A stretch of 64,000 nt of DNA from Bacteroidota bacterium (GTDB lineage Bacteria > Bacteroidota > Bacteroidia > Bacteroidales > FEN-979). The DNA lies in assembly GCA_026391715.1 (NCBI GenBank), contig JAPLDO010000209.1, forward strand, positions 28,528 to 92,527. Direction: 5' to 3'. This document shows positions 55,389-64,000 of the stretch, piece after piece; the first letter of the stretch is position 1, and the number at the start of each line of letters is the position of its first letter. The notes beneath the pieces are model-generated. The model did not search any database. It worked only from the letters and a program-made list of their open reading frames with translations, and had not been told where the DNA came from. The translations under genes and the position numbers were made by a program.

Positions 55389-56479
55389 TGGCGCTGAACA
55401 AAATTCGCGTACTTATTGTAGAAGATACCCTTGTAGGACAGGGTTTGCTGAAAGGGTTGCTTGCTGAAGATCCTCGCTTTGAGGTAATCGGAATAGTTGA
55501 AAACGGGCGACAGGCTATTGATTTCATTGCAATAAACAAGCCCGACGTGGTAAGCATGGATATTTATATGCCTGTGATGGATGGCGTGGAGGCAACAACC
55601 ATTATAATGCAGCAAACACCCGTGCCTATTGCTATTGTCAGTAGCTTTTATAACACTTCAGAAGTTCAGATGTCATTCAAAATTCTGGAAGCGGGGGCAT
55701 TGACTATTCTTCCGCGACCTTATGGTCCGGGTCATTCCCAGTTTGCAATAACCGCCCGGAATTACCGTAATACGCTCAAAATGCTTTCCGAAATAAAAGT
55801 TTCCGCTCTGAAAGTTCGGACCAAATCACGGTATAATGGCTCAGTCGCTGCATATTTGCCCAGCCAGACGATTATTTCTGATGACAAAACATTTTCAAGG
55901 GGAAGTAAGTCTGAAAATTATGAAATTATTGCAATCGGGGCGTCAGCGGGAGGTCCTCAGGCAATTCATGCAATCCTAAAGGATATACCTGAATCGCTTG
56001 GCGTTCCGCTAATGCTCGTTCAACATATTGATAAAAATTTTGCCGAGGGGTATTGCGACTGGCTTAATTCGGTTTCAAATATTCCAATCCATATTGCCCG
56101 AAACAATGAGACTATGCTTCCCGGACATGGCTACCTGCCTCCGGGCGATAATCACCTCGGTTTGATGCGTCAGGGGGCAATTGGGCTATCGAAAAATCCG
56201 CCTGAAAAAGGTCTTCGACCGGCGGTGAGTTTTCTTTTCCGGGACATTTTGACTTTTTATGGAAACAAGGCAGTAGCGATACTACTTTCAGGTATGGGCG
56301 CCGATGGAGCTACTGAACTAAAAAAATTACGCGATGCAGGCGCTTTAACTATTGCGCAGGATTCGGAAACCTCATTGGTGCATGGTATGCCAGGAGAAGC
56401 CATAAGGCTTGGCGGGGCGGCAAAGGTTCAGTCTCCAGAGGAAATTGTAATTGAAATCACCAGATTATTTACCATTTAA
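55388..56479 (+). CDS. CheB methylesterase
   Basis: REC domain + GASAGGPQAIH, QHIDKNFAEGYCDWLN, LLSGMGADGATELKKL. Confidence 0.94.
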   Translation: MALNKIRVLIVEDTLVGQGLLKGLLAEDPRFEVIGIVENGRQAIDFIAINKPDVVSMDIYMPVMDGVEATTIIMQQTPVPIAIVSSFYNTSEVQMSFKILEAGALTILPRPYGPGHSQFAITARNYRNTLKMLSEIKVSALKVRTKSRYNGSVAAYLPSQTIISDDKTFSRGSKSENYEIIAIGASAGGPQAIHAILKDIPESLGVPLMLVQHIDKNFAEGYCDWLNSVSNIPIHIARNNETMLPGHGYLPPGDNHLGLMRQGAIGLSKNPPEKGLRPAVSFLFRDILTFYGNKAVAILLSGMGADGATELKKLRDAGALTIAQDSETSLVHGMPGEAIRLGGAAKVQSPEEIVIEITRLFTI

Positions 56480-56490
56480 CACTATTTTAT

Positions 56491-57750
56491 ATGTATCCAA
56501 CCTTTCAGATGACTTTAAATAGCGGTTACGTTATGGCCGTTGAGGACTCAATGGTCCAGGCAAAAAAACTGAAAAACTTTCTTGATCAGAATAGTATCAG
56601 GAATATTTTGTTTTCGACTGCAGATGAAGCCTTTTATGCAGCCATTGCCGACCCGCCTGTGTTAATTATCAGCGATATTGTAATGCCGGGGATGAGTGGG
56701 TATGAATTTTGCACAAAACTGAAAAACCATCATATACTCAAAGAAATCCCGGTCATTCTCTTAACCTCACTCCGCGATCCGCTCGACATCATTAAGGGAT
56801 TACAGGCTGGCGCCGATAATTTTATCACTAAACCTTATGAAGAGCAATATCTGCTCTCAAGGATTCAGTACCTCCTTGCAAATCGCGAATTGCGAAAAGC
56901 TGGATCCGCCGAAATGGTTATCGAAATCGTTTTCCGCGGTAATAAATATGCAATAAATTCTGAAAAAAAACAGATACTGGATTTACTGCTTTCTGTTTAT
57001 GAAGCTGCAATTCAACGAAATGATCAACTGATTTCAACGCAAGTTGAACTTGAAGCTTCCAACGAAAACCTGCTTGCCGCAAACCAGGAACTTGAAGCTT
57101 TTTCCTATACAGTTTCACACGATCTGCGCTCGCCTCTCAACGTGGTTGCCGGTTATACACAGTTGCTACAGGCGGATTATGGGGACAAACTCGACGAAGA
57201 GGGAAATGAATACCTTGAACGAATGCTTCATTCTGCCTTTTCAATGGCAAAACTAATTGACGATCTATTGAAGTTTTCACGCTCAGGCAGGACTGTAGTT
57301 ACACCTGAATATGTTAATCTCACTGAAATGGCTGACAAGCTGGTGGACGAAATTAAAGCCAGGGAAAAAGATTTGAAGGCAGATATACAAATTCAAAGAG
57401 GACTTCTTTCCCAGGCTGACCCGAGTCTTATGAATGTTGTTCTTGATAATTTGCTGGGCAATGCTCTCAAATATTCTGGAAAAAATGATCATCCCGTAAT
57501 TATCTTCGATAAAATGATTTCAGGAAGGGAAACAGTTTTTTTTGTCAGAGACAATGGCGCAGGGTTTGATATGGCGAAAGCAGATAAGCTCTTTAATCCA
57601 TTTCAAAGGCTTCACACCAATCAGGAATTTCAGGGAACCGGTATTGGACTTGCAACCGTGAAAAGAATAATTGAACGTCATGGCGGCAGGATATGGGCAG
57701 AATCAGAACCTGGAAAAGGCGCTACATTCTTTTTTACACTTGGAATTTAA
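56491..57750 (+). CDS. Response regulator-histidine kinase hybrid (REC-HisKA-HATPase)
   Basis: AVEDSMVQAKKLKNF...ISDIVMPGMSG; FSYTVSHDLRSPLNVV; DNGAGFDMAKADKLFNPFQRLH, GTGIGLATVKRIIERHGG. Confidence 0.94.
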   Translation: MYPTFQMTLNSGYVMAVEDSMVQAKKLKNFLDQNSIRNILFSTADEAFYAAIADPPVLIISDIVMPGMSGYEFCTKLKNHHILKEIPVILLTSLRDPLDIIKGLQAGADNFITKPYEEQYLLSRIQYLLANRELRKAGSAEMVIEIVFRGNKYAINSEKKQILDLLLSVYEAAIQRNDQLISTQVELEASNENLLAANQELEAFSYTVSHDLRSPLNVVAGYTQLLQADYGDKLDEEGNEYLERMLHSAFSMAKLIDDLLKFSRSGRTVVTPEYVNLTEMADKLVDEIKAREKDLKADIQIQRGLLSQADPSLMNVVLDNLLGNALKYSGKNDHPVIIFDKMISGRETVFFVRDNGAGFDMAKADKLFNPFQRLHTNQEFQGTGIGLATVKRIIERHGGRIWAESEPGKGATFFFTLGI

Positions 57751-57825
57751 AGCCCGACGCCAGGAGAAATATGTTAAATACCGGTTCAGGATTGATACGA
57801 CAATCCGGCAATAACAAATTCTAAA

Positions 57826-58497
57826 ATGAAAACGACATTCCTTATCATTATTCTCGGTTGGTTAGCCTGTCAGTCGCCGGCGCAAAATTCAATCAGCATT
57901 GAAGCTGGTTTCCTCGGGACTTACACCAGCATTGCCGAATATCCTTCGATTGGACGAACAGACTTCCTCCTCGATTCCATGAAATTGTTTCAGAACGTCG
58001 GATCATTTCATGCAGCTTTATCAGCAAATATTGAACTTGGCAAAAAGTTCTTTCTTTCAACCGGATTTCATTACAGCAGAAAAGGGCTGAAAGAGGTTGA
58101 CTATACCGATACCGACGGTTACATCTGGTATACATCGGCGCAGCAGCATTACCTTGGATTGTCGGTACTGGTTGGTTACAAATTCCGCCTGAAGAACAGC
58201 AGGTTCGGATTTCAGTTTGCCACCGGTACGCAAGCTGATTTCGCAATAGGCACTCCTAATGGCGGCGCTCTGTTTTCGGGATCATATCACAGGTTTTTTA
58301 TGCCTTTTTCACGATTCAACGAAGTTGACCTTAGCTGGGTTGCCGAAGGAGGTTGCTCTTATAAACTTGGACCGGGAGATGTAATTGTTAAACTGACATA
58401 CCATTATGGATTAAGCGATGTACTCGAAGATCCTTTCGTAATCGGAAGAAGTATGTCGTATGGAATATCTGCCGGGTATTCATTTAACCTGCGTTAA
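57826..58497 (+). CDS. Outer membrane beta-barrel (porin-like) protein
   Basis: Signal peptide, alternating strands, C-terminal SYGISAGYSFNLR. Confidence 0.7.
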   Translation: MKTTFLIIILGWLACQSPAQNSISIEAGFLGTYTSIAEYPSIGRTDFLLDSMKLFQNVGSFHAALSANIELGKKFFLSTGFHYSRKGLKEVDYTDTDGYIWYTSAQQHYLGLSVLVGYKFRLKNSRFGFQFATGTQADFAIGTPNGGALFSGSYHRFFMPFSRFNEVDLSWVAEGGCSYKLGPGDVIVKLTYHYGLSDVLEDPFVIGRSMSYGISAGYSFNLR

Positions 58498-58549
58498 TCT
58501 TTGCAGAAATCCGCGCTAATTTGCGAGAAATAATCCACCGGCAATAAAA

Positions 58550-59890
58550 TTACTCAGTATAGAATCTAATCATCTTCCTAATCGCCTCCTGACATACCGG
58601 ACAGAAAGCTGGGGCTTCGTTTGATTTCATCCGGCAATCCATCGCCGGACTGAAAATTCCCTTTGCAACATACCCGCCGCCTTCAAACATACCGGTCGTT
58701 CGTTTGTTTTTATCTTCACGCGGCGTTGGTATCGGCGTTCCGGGCGTTAACATATCTCTCCATTTCGCATTGAAGTTTACGTTGGTAGTGATATTTGGTT
58801 CCCACGGTTCAAATTTCAGATTGTAGTAATCGGAATATGTAACCTCCGAAGTATAGTATTCATCGGCAAGTCCTGCAAACTGATGACCAAATTCGTGAAG
58901 CGCTACAATTTCAGATAACTGGTGATCTACGGTACTTTCGCCATAATGATTATAGAACCCGCCGCCGCCATACCGTTTGCTGTTCACAAGTATAAAAACC
59001 ATATCATAAGGTACCGCCGAAGCCAGGTCATACATTGCGCGGGTATCGGATGTAGTCAGATAACGATCCATGTCGAATGTGTAGAAACTGCTGTGTATAT
59101 TAGTATTTACATAAATATCCTTGCCTGGAATAGTAACCCCGGATTCAGATGACGGCGCTTCAATGGCATAAAAATTAAACCGGTTAACAAATTCGTTGTA
59201 TGGCGTAATAGTCATAAAATATTCAGCCATCCTCGTTGCGTCGGCAATGAATTTATCCATTTCAAGGGTTGTATAACCTTCGGCAATAAACGCAACATCA
59301 ACATGGTTTGAAGGACTGCCCGTATCTTTAATTTTTGTGTATTTCACCGTAGGAATATTTTCATTGACGATGAAATAATCCATTGGATTGATGTAACGTT
59401 CAAACAGCTTTTCAAACTCATTTGTGGCAAATGAACGTTTTTCAATAACGAATCTGATGGTGTTTTTCGGAAAAGGCAAAACGGCAGTCATCGGATAGGC
59501 GCGTTTCATTTTCTTTGCCTCTTCCGTACCTTTCCACTCCTGAAAAAGGCTACTGAATCCCCGCGAAAAGAGCGCTTTCCCCGATAATGAATCAAAAGCC
59601 TGGTAGCGATAGGTTCCGTAGCCAAATGGATCGATAAGATTTTTCAACGGACCACCGTAATTTGGCTCCTCTTTCATCTGGACGAAATACGCGGTTTCGG
59701 ATGATGAATCGCCTGCCAGCAGGTAATCAATCCTCAGTGTTTTGGGGTTAAACCATGTGTTGAAGTCAAAAAGTTCATCCACAACTTTTAGAGGTTCAGA
59801 TAATGCGGTTTGAACCTGGGAGAATCCAATCAATGGATTGATAAGAAAAAGCGCCAGGATTATGGAACGGAAAGACTTATTCAGATACAT
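58550..59890 (-). CDS. Peptidase M64 (IgA peptidase-like)
   Basis: HEFGHQFAGLADEYY zinc motif; likely start MYLNKSFRSIILALFL. Confidence 0.85.
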   Translation of the reverse strand: MYLNKSFRSIILALFLINPLIGFSQVQTALSEPLKVVDELFDFNTWFNPKTLRIDYLLAGDSSSETAYFVQMKEEPNYGGPLKNLIDPFGYGTYRYQAFDSLSGKALFSRGFSSLFQEWKGTEEAKKMKRAYPMTAVLPFPKNTIRFVIEKRSFATNEFEKLFERYINPMDYFIVNENIPTVKYTKIKDTGSPSNHVDVAFIAEGYTTLEMDKFIADATRMAEYFMTITPYNEFVNRFNFYAIEAPSSESGVTIPGKDIYVNTNIHSSFYTFDMDRYLTTSDTRAMYDLASAVPYDMVFILVNSKRYGGGGFYNHYGESTVDHQLSEIVALHEFGHQFAGLADEYYTSEVTYSDYYNLKFEPWEPNITTNVNFNAKWRDMLTPGTPIPTPREDKNKRTTGMFEGGGYVAKGIFSPAMDCRMKSNEAPAFCPVCQEAIRKMIRFYTE

Positions 59891-59926
59891 GGTGAAATGA
59901 TTTTGATTAACAGGAGATTGCCGTTT

Positions 59927-59934
59927 CAAAATTA
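59927..59934 (-). promoter_or_regulatory. Putative -7 element for the M64 gene
   Basis: TAATTTTG on the minus strand, about 37 bp upstream of the likely start 59890; argues against the ORF-track start at 59929. Confidence 0.4.
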
Positions 59935-60045
59935 CTTACTTTTCGTCAGATAGAAAAACCGCCATCCGCCATCTGTTGCCTTGAAAAAAAATTGCATTTC
60001 TGCCTCTATTTGTATAGGTTTGTACCCTCATCAAATAAAAGTCTT

Positions 60046-61227
60046 ATGTTACGCAAATTAATCATTCTATTTTCAGTTGCCATCTTGTTTGGCGGCTCGG
60101 CATGTCAGGTAAATATACATGAAAATAAACCAGATAATATCAATGTTAAAATTTCATCAGATTTTGAAAGTTCTGTTAAAAACGAAAATCCCATGATAAC
60201 AAAAAAACATTTCGGAATGGCTGATCAGAAAGAGGTCTTCCTTTACACACTTGATAATAAAAATGGCGCTCAGGTTAGCATAACTAATTACGGTGGAATA
60301 ATTACATCCATAATGGTTCCTGATAAAAATGATAAGATGGGAGACATTGTTCTTGGTTACGACAGCCTTGAACAGTACATTGCCAACAATCCATATTTTG
60401 GCGCCATCGTTGGACGGTATGCAAACCGGATTGCAAAAGGGAAATTTACTTTAAATGGTAAGGTGTATCAGCTTGCCATCAACAATGGAAAAAACAGTCT
60501 TCATGGCGGTATAAAGGGATTTGACAAGGTAGTATGGGATGCCCAGGAACATAGTGATTCACTGAAAACAGAGCTTGTGCTTACATACCTTAGTAAAGAT
60601 GGCGAGGAAGGTTATCCCGGCAATTTGAAGGTGAAAGTAACATATACCCTCGACATTCACAACAACCTGACAATGCTTATTGAAGCTGAAACAGACAAAC
60701 CGACGCCGGTTAACCTATGTAATCATACTTATTTCAACCTTAGCGAGGCAGATACAAACATTTTGGGACATCATCTCACCCTTTATGCAAATAATTTTAC
60801 CGAAGTGAATGGCGAACTGATTCCTACCGGAGCTTCACCATCAGTTAGCGGAACGCCAATGGATTTCAATAACTCGCAACAAATCGGTTCCCGAATAAGG
60901 AAAGTCAAAGGGGGCTATGACCATAATTATGTTTTGAAAAAAGATGCAGGGAAACTTGCCATGGCGGCGCAACTACTTGATCCCCGAACCGGGAGACAGA
61001 TCGAGATTCTAACGACTCAGCCTGGCATACAGTTCTATTCCGGAAATTTCCTCGATGGAACCATCAAAGGGAAAGGAGGAAAAATATATGGAAAACATTA
61101 CGGTTTATGTCTTGAAACACAACGCTTCCCCGATTCACCGAACCAGCCCTCCTTCCCGAATACTATCTTAAAGCCCGGAGAAAAGTACTCTGAGACTACT
61201 ATTTACCGGTTTTCTGCCTTTAAGTAA
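60046..61227 (+). CDS. galM: Galactose mutarotase (aldose 1-epimerase)
   Basis: NYGGIITSIMVPDK, GRYANRIAKGKFTLNG, NGKNSLHGG, NHTYFNLSE; lipoprotein-like N-term. Confidence 0.92.
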   Translation: MLRKLIILFSVAILFGGSACQVNIHENKPDNINVKISSDFESSVKNENPMITKKHFGMADQKEVFLYTLDNKNGAQVSITNYGGIITSIMVPDKNDKMGDIVLGYDSLEQYIANNPYFGAIVGRYANRIAKGKFTLNGKVYQLAINNGKNSLHGGIKGFDKVVWDAQEHSDSLKTELVLTYLSKDGEEGYPGNLKVKVTYTLDIHNNLTMLIEAETDKPTPVNLCNHTYFNLSEADTNILGHHLTLYANNFTEVNGELIPTGASPSVSGTPMDFNNSQQIGSRIRKVKGGYDHNYVLKKDAGKLAMAAQLLDPRTGRQIEILTTQPGIQFYSGNFLDGTIKGKGGKIYGKHYGLCLETQRFPDSPNQPSFPNTILKPGEKYSETTIYRFSAFK

Positions 61228-61242
61228 AGATGGCAGTTTTTC

Positions 61243-62142
61243 TTAATATCGGTTAGGTACAAACGCCTGCTCCGACATTGGCGGTCGAACATAAGATTTG
61301 TCGCGCTCCAACGGAGGCAGAACAATCGCATCGCGAGGCACATCTTCATAAGGAATCATGCTCAACAGGTGACTAATGCAATTGAGCCGCGCCCGCCGCT
61401 TGTCATCGGCTTCTACTACATACCAGGGCGACTGTTTAGTGTCGGTATAAGCGAACATATCATCCTTGGCTTTTGAATAATCCACCCATTTTGTCCGGGA
61501 CTCAACATCCATCGGACTTATTTTCCATCGGCGCGTGGGATCGTCAATCCGCTGAACGAACCGGCGTTCCTGCTCAGTATCGCTTACGGAGAACCAATAT
61601 TTGATCAGGATGATACCTGATCTGATAAGCATGGTTTCAAAATTGGGACATGACCGTAAAAAATCCCAGTATTCAGTATCGGTACAAAAACCCATGACTC
61701 GTTCAACACCTGCCCGATTGTACCAACTGCGATCGAAAAGAACCATTTCACCCGCTGCCGGCAGATGCGATACATAACGCTGAAAATACCATTGGGTTTT
61801 TTCCTTTTCAGTTGGAATGCCAAGAGCTACCACCCGGCAAACACGGGGATTGAGGGTTTCAGTAATCCTTTTTATAGAGCCGCCTTTACCTGCTGCATCC
61901 CTGCCCTCGAATAAGACTACTACCCGCAACCCCTTGTATTTAATCCATTCCTGGAGTTTTACCAGATCAATCTGTAGTTTCGCCAGTTCTTCTTCATACA
62001 CATGAGATGGAAGTTTGTTTTTGCCTTCATCTTCCGGATCAGATGGTTTTGAACTCAGAACAGGAGCCTCGCTCTTTTTCGACTTCTCCTTTTTCTCTTT
62101 TACCTTTTCCGTTTCTTTTGGTTTTTCTTTCTTGTGTCCCAT
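61243..62142 (-). CDS. ppk2: Polyphosphate kinase 2
   Basis: FEGRDAAGKGGSIKRITE, FDRSWYNRAGVERVMGFC. Confidence 0.95.
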   Translation of the reverse strand: MGHKKEKPKETEKVKEKKEKSKKSEAPVLSSKPSDPEDEGKNKLPSHVYEEELAKLQIDLVKLQEWIKYKGLRVVVLFEGRDAAGKGGSIKRITETLNPRVCRVVALGIPTEKEKTQWYFQRYVSHLPAAGEMVLFDRSWYNRAGVERVMGFCTDTEYWDFLRSCPNFETMLIRSGIILIKYWFSVSDTEQERRFVQRIDDPTRRWKISPMDVESRTKWVDYSKAKDDMFAYTDTKQSPWYVVEADDKRRARLNCISHLLSMIPYEDVPRDAIVLPPLERDKSYVRPPMSEQAFVPNRY

Positions 62143-62190
62143 TTTTCAAATTATTAAGTCAAAATTCCGAAAACTATTTATTTACCAAAT

Positions 62191-62242
62191 CTCGTCCTTC
62201 GTCCCTCGTCCCTCATCCCTCGTCCTTCGTCCTTCGTCCTAC
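62191..62242. repeat. GGGACGA-family heptamer repeat tract (reverse orientation)
   Basis: ctcgtccttcgtccctcgtccctcatccctcgtccttcgtccttcgtcctac. Confidence 0.9.
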
Positions 62243-63405
62243 GTAATCTCCCTCACTCCATCCGACGGTTCACCAATATAAAAATCGGCTATCAATCCGG
62301 TTTTTGCGTGATATTCCCGTCCAACCTGCTCAATAAAGGCGTCAACCGCATTATCTCTGACAATATTTACAGTGCAGCCGCCAAAGCCTGCTCCGGTCAT
62401 TCGGGCGCCAATTACGCCATTGATTTTCTGAGCCTCCTCAACAAGATTATCGAGTTCAAAACCGGTAACTTCATAGTTATCCCGCAACGATTCATGCGAG
62501 GCGTTCATCAATGCGCCAAACTGAAGTATGTCGCCTTTCAGAAGCGCCGATACGGCATTGAGAACACGCTGGTTTTCCGAAATAACATGACGCGCCCGGC
62601 GTCGTATCAATTCATCGGGAATTTGTTCCTGAATCTTATAAAACTGCATGAAACTGATTTCACTAAGTTTTGAGATTGGCGCTAATTGGTTAAGGTAATT
62701 AACCGCAAGCTGACATTCGGCAACCCTTTCGTTATATTTTGAATCAGCCAGCCCGCGTTTCCTGTTGGTATTTATGATGATCAACTTGAAACCATTGAGA
62801 ACAAACGAAACTTTCTTATATTCGAGGGTATTGCAATTTAGAAAGATGGCGTAATCCTTCTTTCCCATTCCCACGGCGAACATATCCATAATGCCGCAGT
62901 TCAGTCCTACAAATTCATTTTCAGCGCGTTTCGACATGTTGATAAGGTCAATCATTTCCATCCGGGTGGTATTCAACATCACTGTAAGCGCGTAAGCCGT
63001 AACCATTTCAATGGAAGCCGAGGATGACAGTCCGGCGCTGTTTGGAATATCGCCCGAAAAAAGCATATCGAACCCGGAAAGTGGAATCTTCATCTGAAGA
63101 AATTGATCGAAAATACCCATCGGATAGTTTGTCCATTCCCCTGCTATTTTCTGTGGAATCTCGCTAACCGGAAAATCTGCCCGGAAGGTCATGTTGGTTG
63201 ACGCCAACCTGATTTCGTATTCCTGATTAGGACGGATAAGCAGGTATGTACCGTATTGCAAAGCGCATGGAAGAACAAAGCCTCCGTTGTAATCGGTATG
63301 CTCGCCAATGAGGTTGACCCTGCCGGGGGCGAAAAACATTCGGGGAGTTTCGTTGGCGCTGCCATAAAGAGTATAAAATTGATTTTTTAAATCGTTGAAG
63401 TCCAT
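62239..63405 (-). CDS. galK: Galactokinase
   Basis: APGRVNLIGEHTDYNGGFVLP, GLSSSASIEMVTA, GARMTGAGFGGC. Confidence 0.96.
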   Translation of the reverse strand: MDFNDLKNQFYTLYGSANETPRMFFAPGRVNLIGEHTDYNGGFVLPCALQYGTYLLIRPNQEYEIRLASTNMTFRADFPVSEIPQKIAGEWTNYPMGIFDQFLQMKIPLSGFDMLFSGDIPNSAGLSSSASIEMVTAYALTVMLNTTRMEMIDLINMSKRAENEFVGLNCGIMDMFAVGMGKKDYAIFLNCNTLEYKKVSFVLNGFKLIIINTNRKRGLADSKYNERVAECQLAVNYLNQLAPISKLSEISFMQFYKIQEQIPDELIRRRARHVISENQRVLNAVSALLKGDILQFGALMNASHESLRDNYEVTGFELDNLVEEAQKINGVIGARMTGAGFGGCTVNIVRDNAVDAFIEQVGREYHAKTGLIADFYIGEPSDGVREIT

Positions 63406-63552
63406 CGGTGGTTATTATTTTGTTGATATTTCCAATCTCCATCCAAACCAGGAGCAGGCGTTAATACTCTGGCGAAATTAATCAAAATGGTTATAAAACA
63501 GCAATTCTGCCACGAAATCATTATAGAAGAAAAATGAAACACCGGAAAATGG

Positions 63553-63560
63553 TAATTTTG
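63553..63560 (+). promoter_or_regulatory. Putative -7 element for the GH2 gene
   Basis: TAATTTTG 20 bp upstream of ATG 63581. Confidence 0.45.
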
Positions 63561-63580
63561 TAGCCATAAACACAGTGAAT

Positions 63581-64000
63581 ATGTTGTCAAAAATCATTAG
63601 AATTTGCTTTTTCGTGACTGTTTTTTCTTCCAACTGCGGTTTTGGTCAGGAACTAAATATTGTCGATCTCAACGGTAATTGGAAGTTTCGCCGAGCTGGC
63701 TCAAAAGAATGGATGCCCGCGAAGGTTCCCGGGGTTGTTCATCTCGACCTGATGCGGAACAAGGTAATTCCGGATCCCTATCTGAGGGATAATGAATCGA
63801 AACTGCAATGGATTGGGGAAGTTGGATGGGAATATATGAAAACCTTCAACTATGCTGAGGAAAAGTTTGCGTGGCGTCATATCGGTTTGGTTTGTAAAGG
63901 GCTCGACACTTATGCCAATGTTTATCTGAATGATTCACTGATACTCGTTGCCGACAATATGTTCCGCGAATGGTTTGTGGAAATCAAGCAGATTCTTCAC
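63581..64000 (+). CDS. Glycoside hydrolase family 2 (beta-mannosidase-like), partial at window end
   Basis: Signal peptide; NGNWKFRRAGSKEWMPAKVPGVVHLDLMRNKVIPDPYLRDNESKLQWIGEVGWEY. Confidence 0.85.
   Translation, partial: MLSKIIRICFFVTVFSSNCGFGQELNIVDLNGNWKFRRAGSKEWMPAKVPGVVHLDLMRNKVIPDPYLRDNESKLQWIGEVGWEYMKTFNYAEEKFAWRHIGLVCKGLDTYANVYLNDSLILVADNMFREWFVEIKQILH

Noticed and set aside
1-64000. tRNA/rRNA genes
   Set aside because: No cloverleaf or rRNA-like stretches recognised in intergenic regions; tRNAscan/Infernal would be decisive.

Overview
This 64 kb window looks like a Bacteroidota (Bacteroidales-like) chromosome. Supporting signs are T9SS C-terminal sorting domains, TAnnTTTG-type promoters and Bacteroidota dcw gene order. 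From left to right it holds: an RND efflux operon whose permease frame continues into a periplasmic-binding-protein-like domain; lipoprotein and T9SS surface genes, including three tandem FN3/DUF1566 paralogs; an accessory block with a CCG-type class II lanthipeptide synthetase (LanM), a coreless NHLP-type leader peptide, an uncharacterised partner protein and a divergent ACP + KAS III pair; an EcoRI/RsrI-type restriction-modification cassette (R, XRE regulator, beta-class N6-A MTase); a division/cell-wall (dcw) cluster from mraZ to ftsZ with two anomalies, a MurG-MurC in-frame fusion through a heptamer-repeat linker and a murD reduced to its C-terminal domain; hydF; a Wsp-like chemosensory operon whose output is a receiver-histidine kinase; and galactose/PPK2/GH2 genes. 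Short tandem repeats, mostly heptamers such as GGGACGA and GATTTCR, recur between and inside genes. The most promising candidates for undescribed biology are the LanM/coreless-leader/ACP-KASIII locus, the RND-PBP fusion and the dcw fusion/truncation. Family assignments come from motif recognition only; no database search was run.
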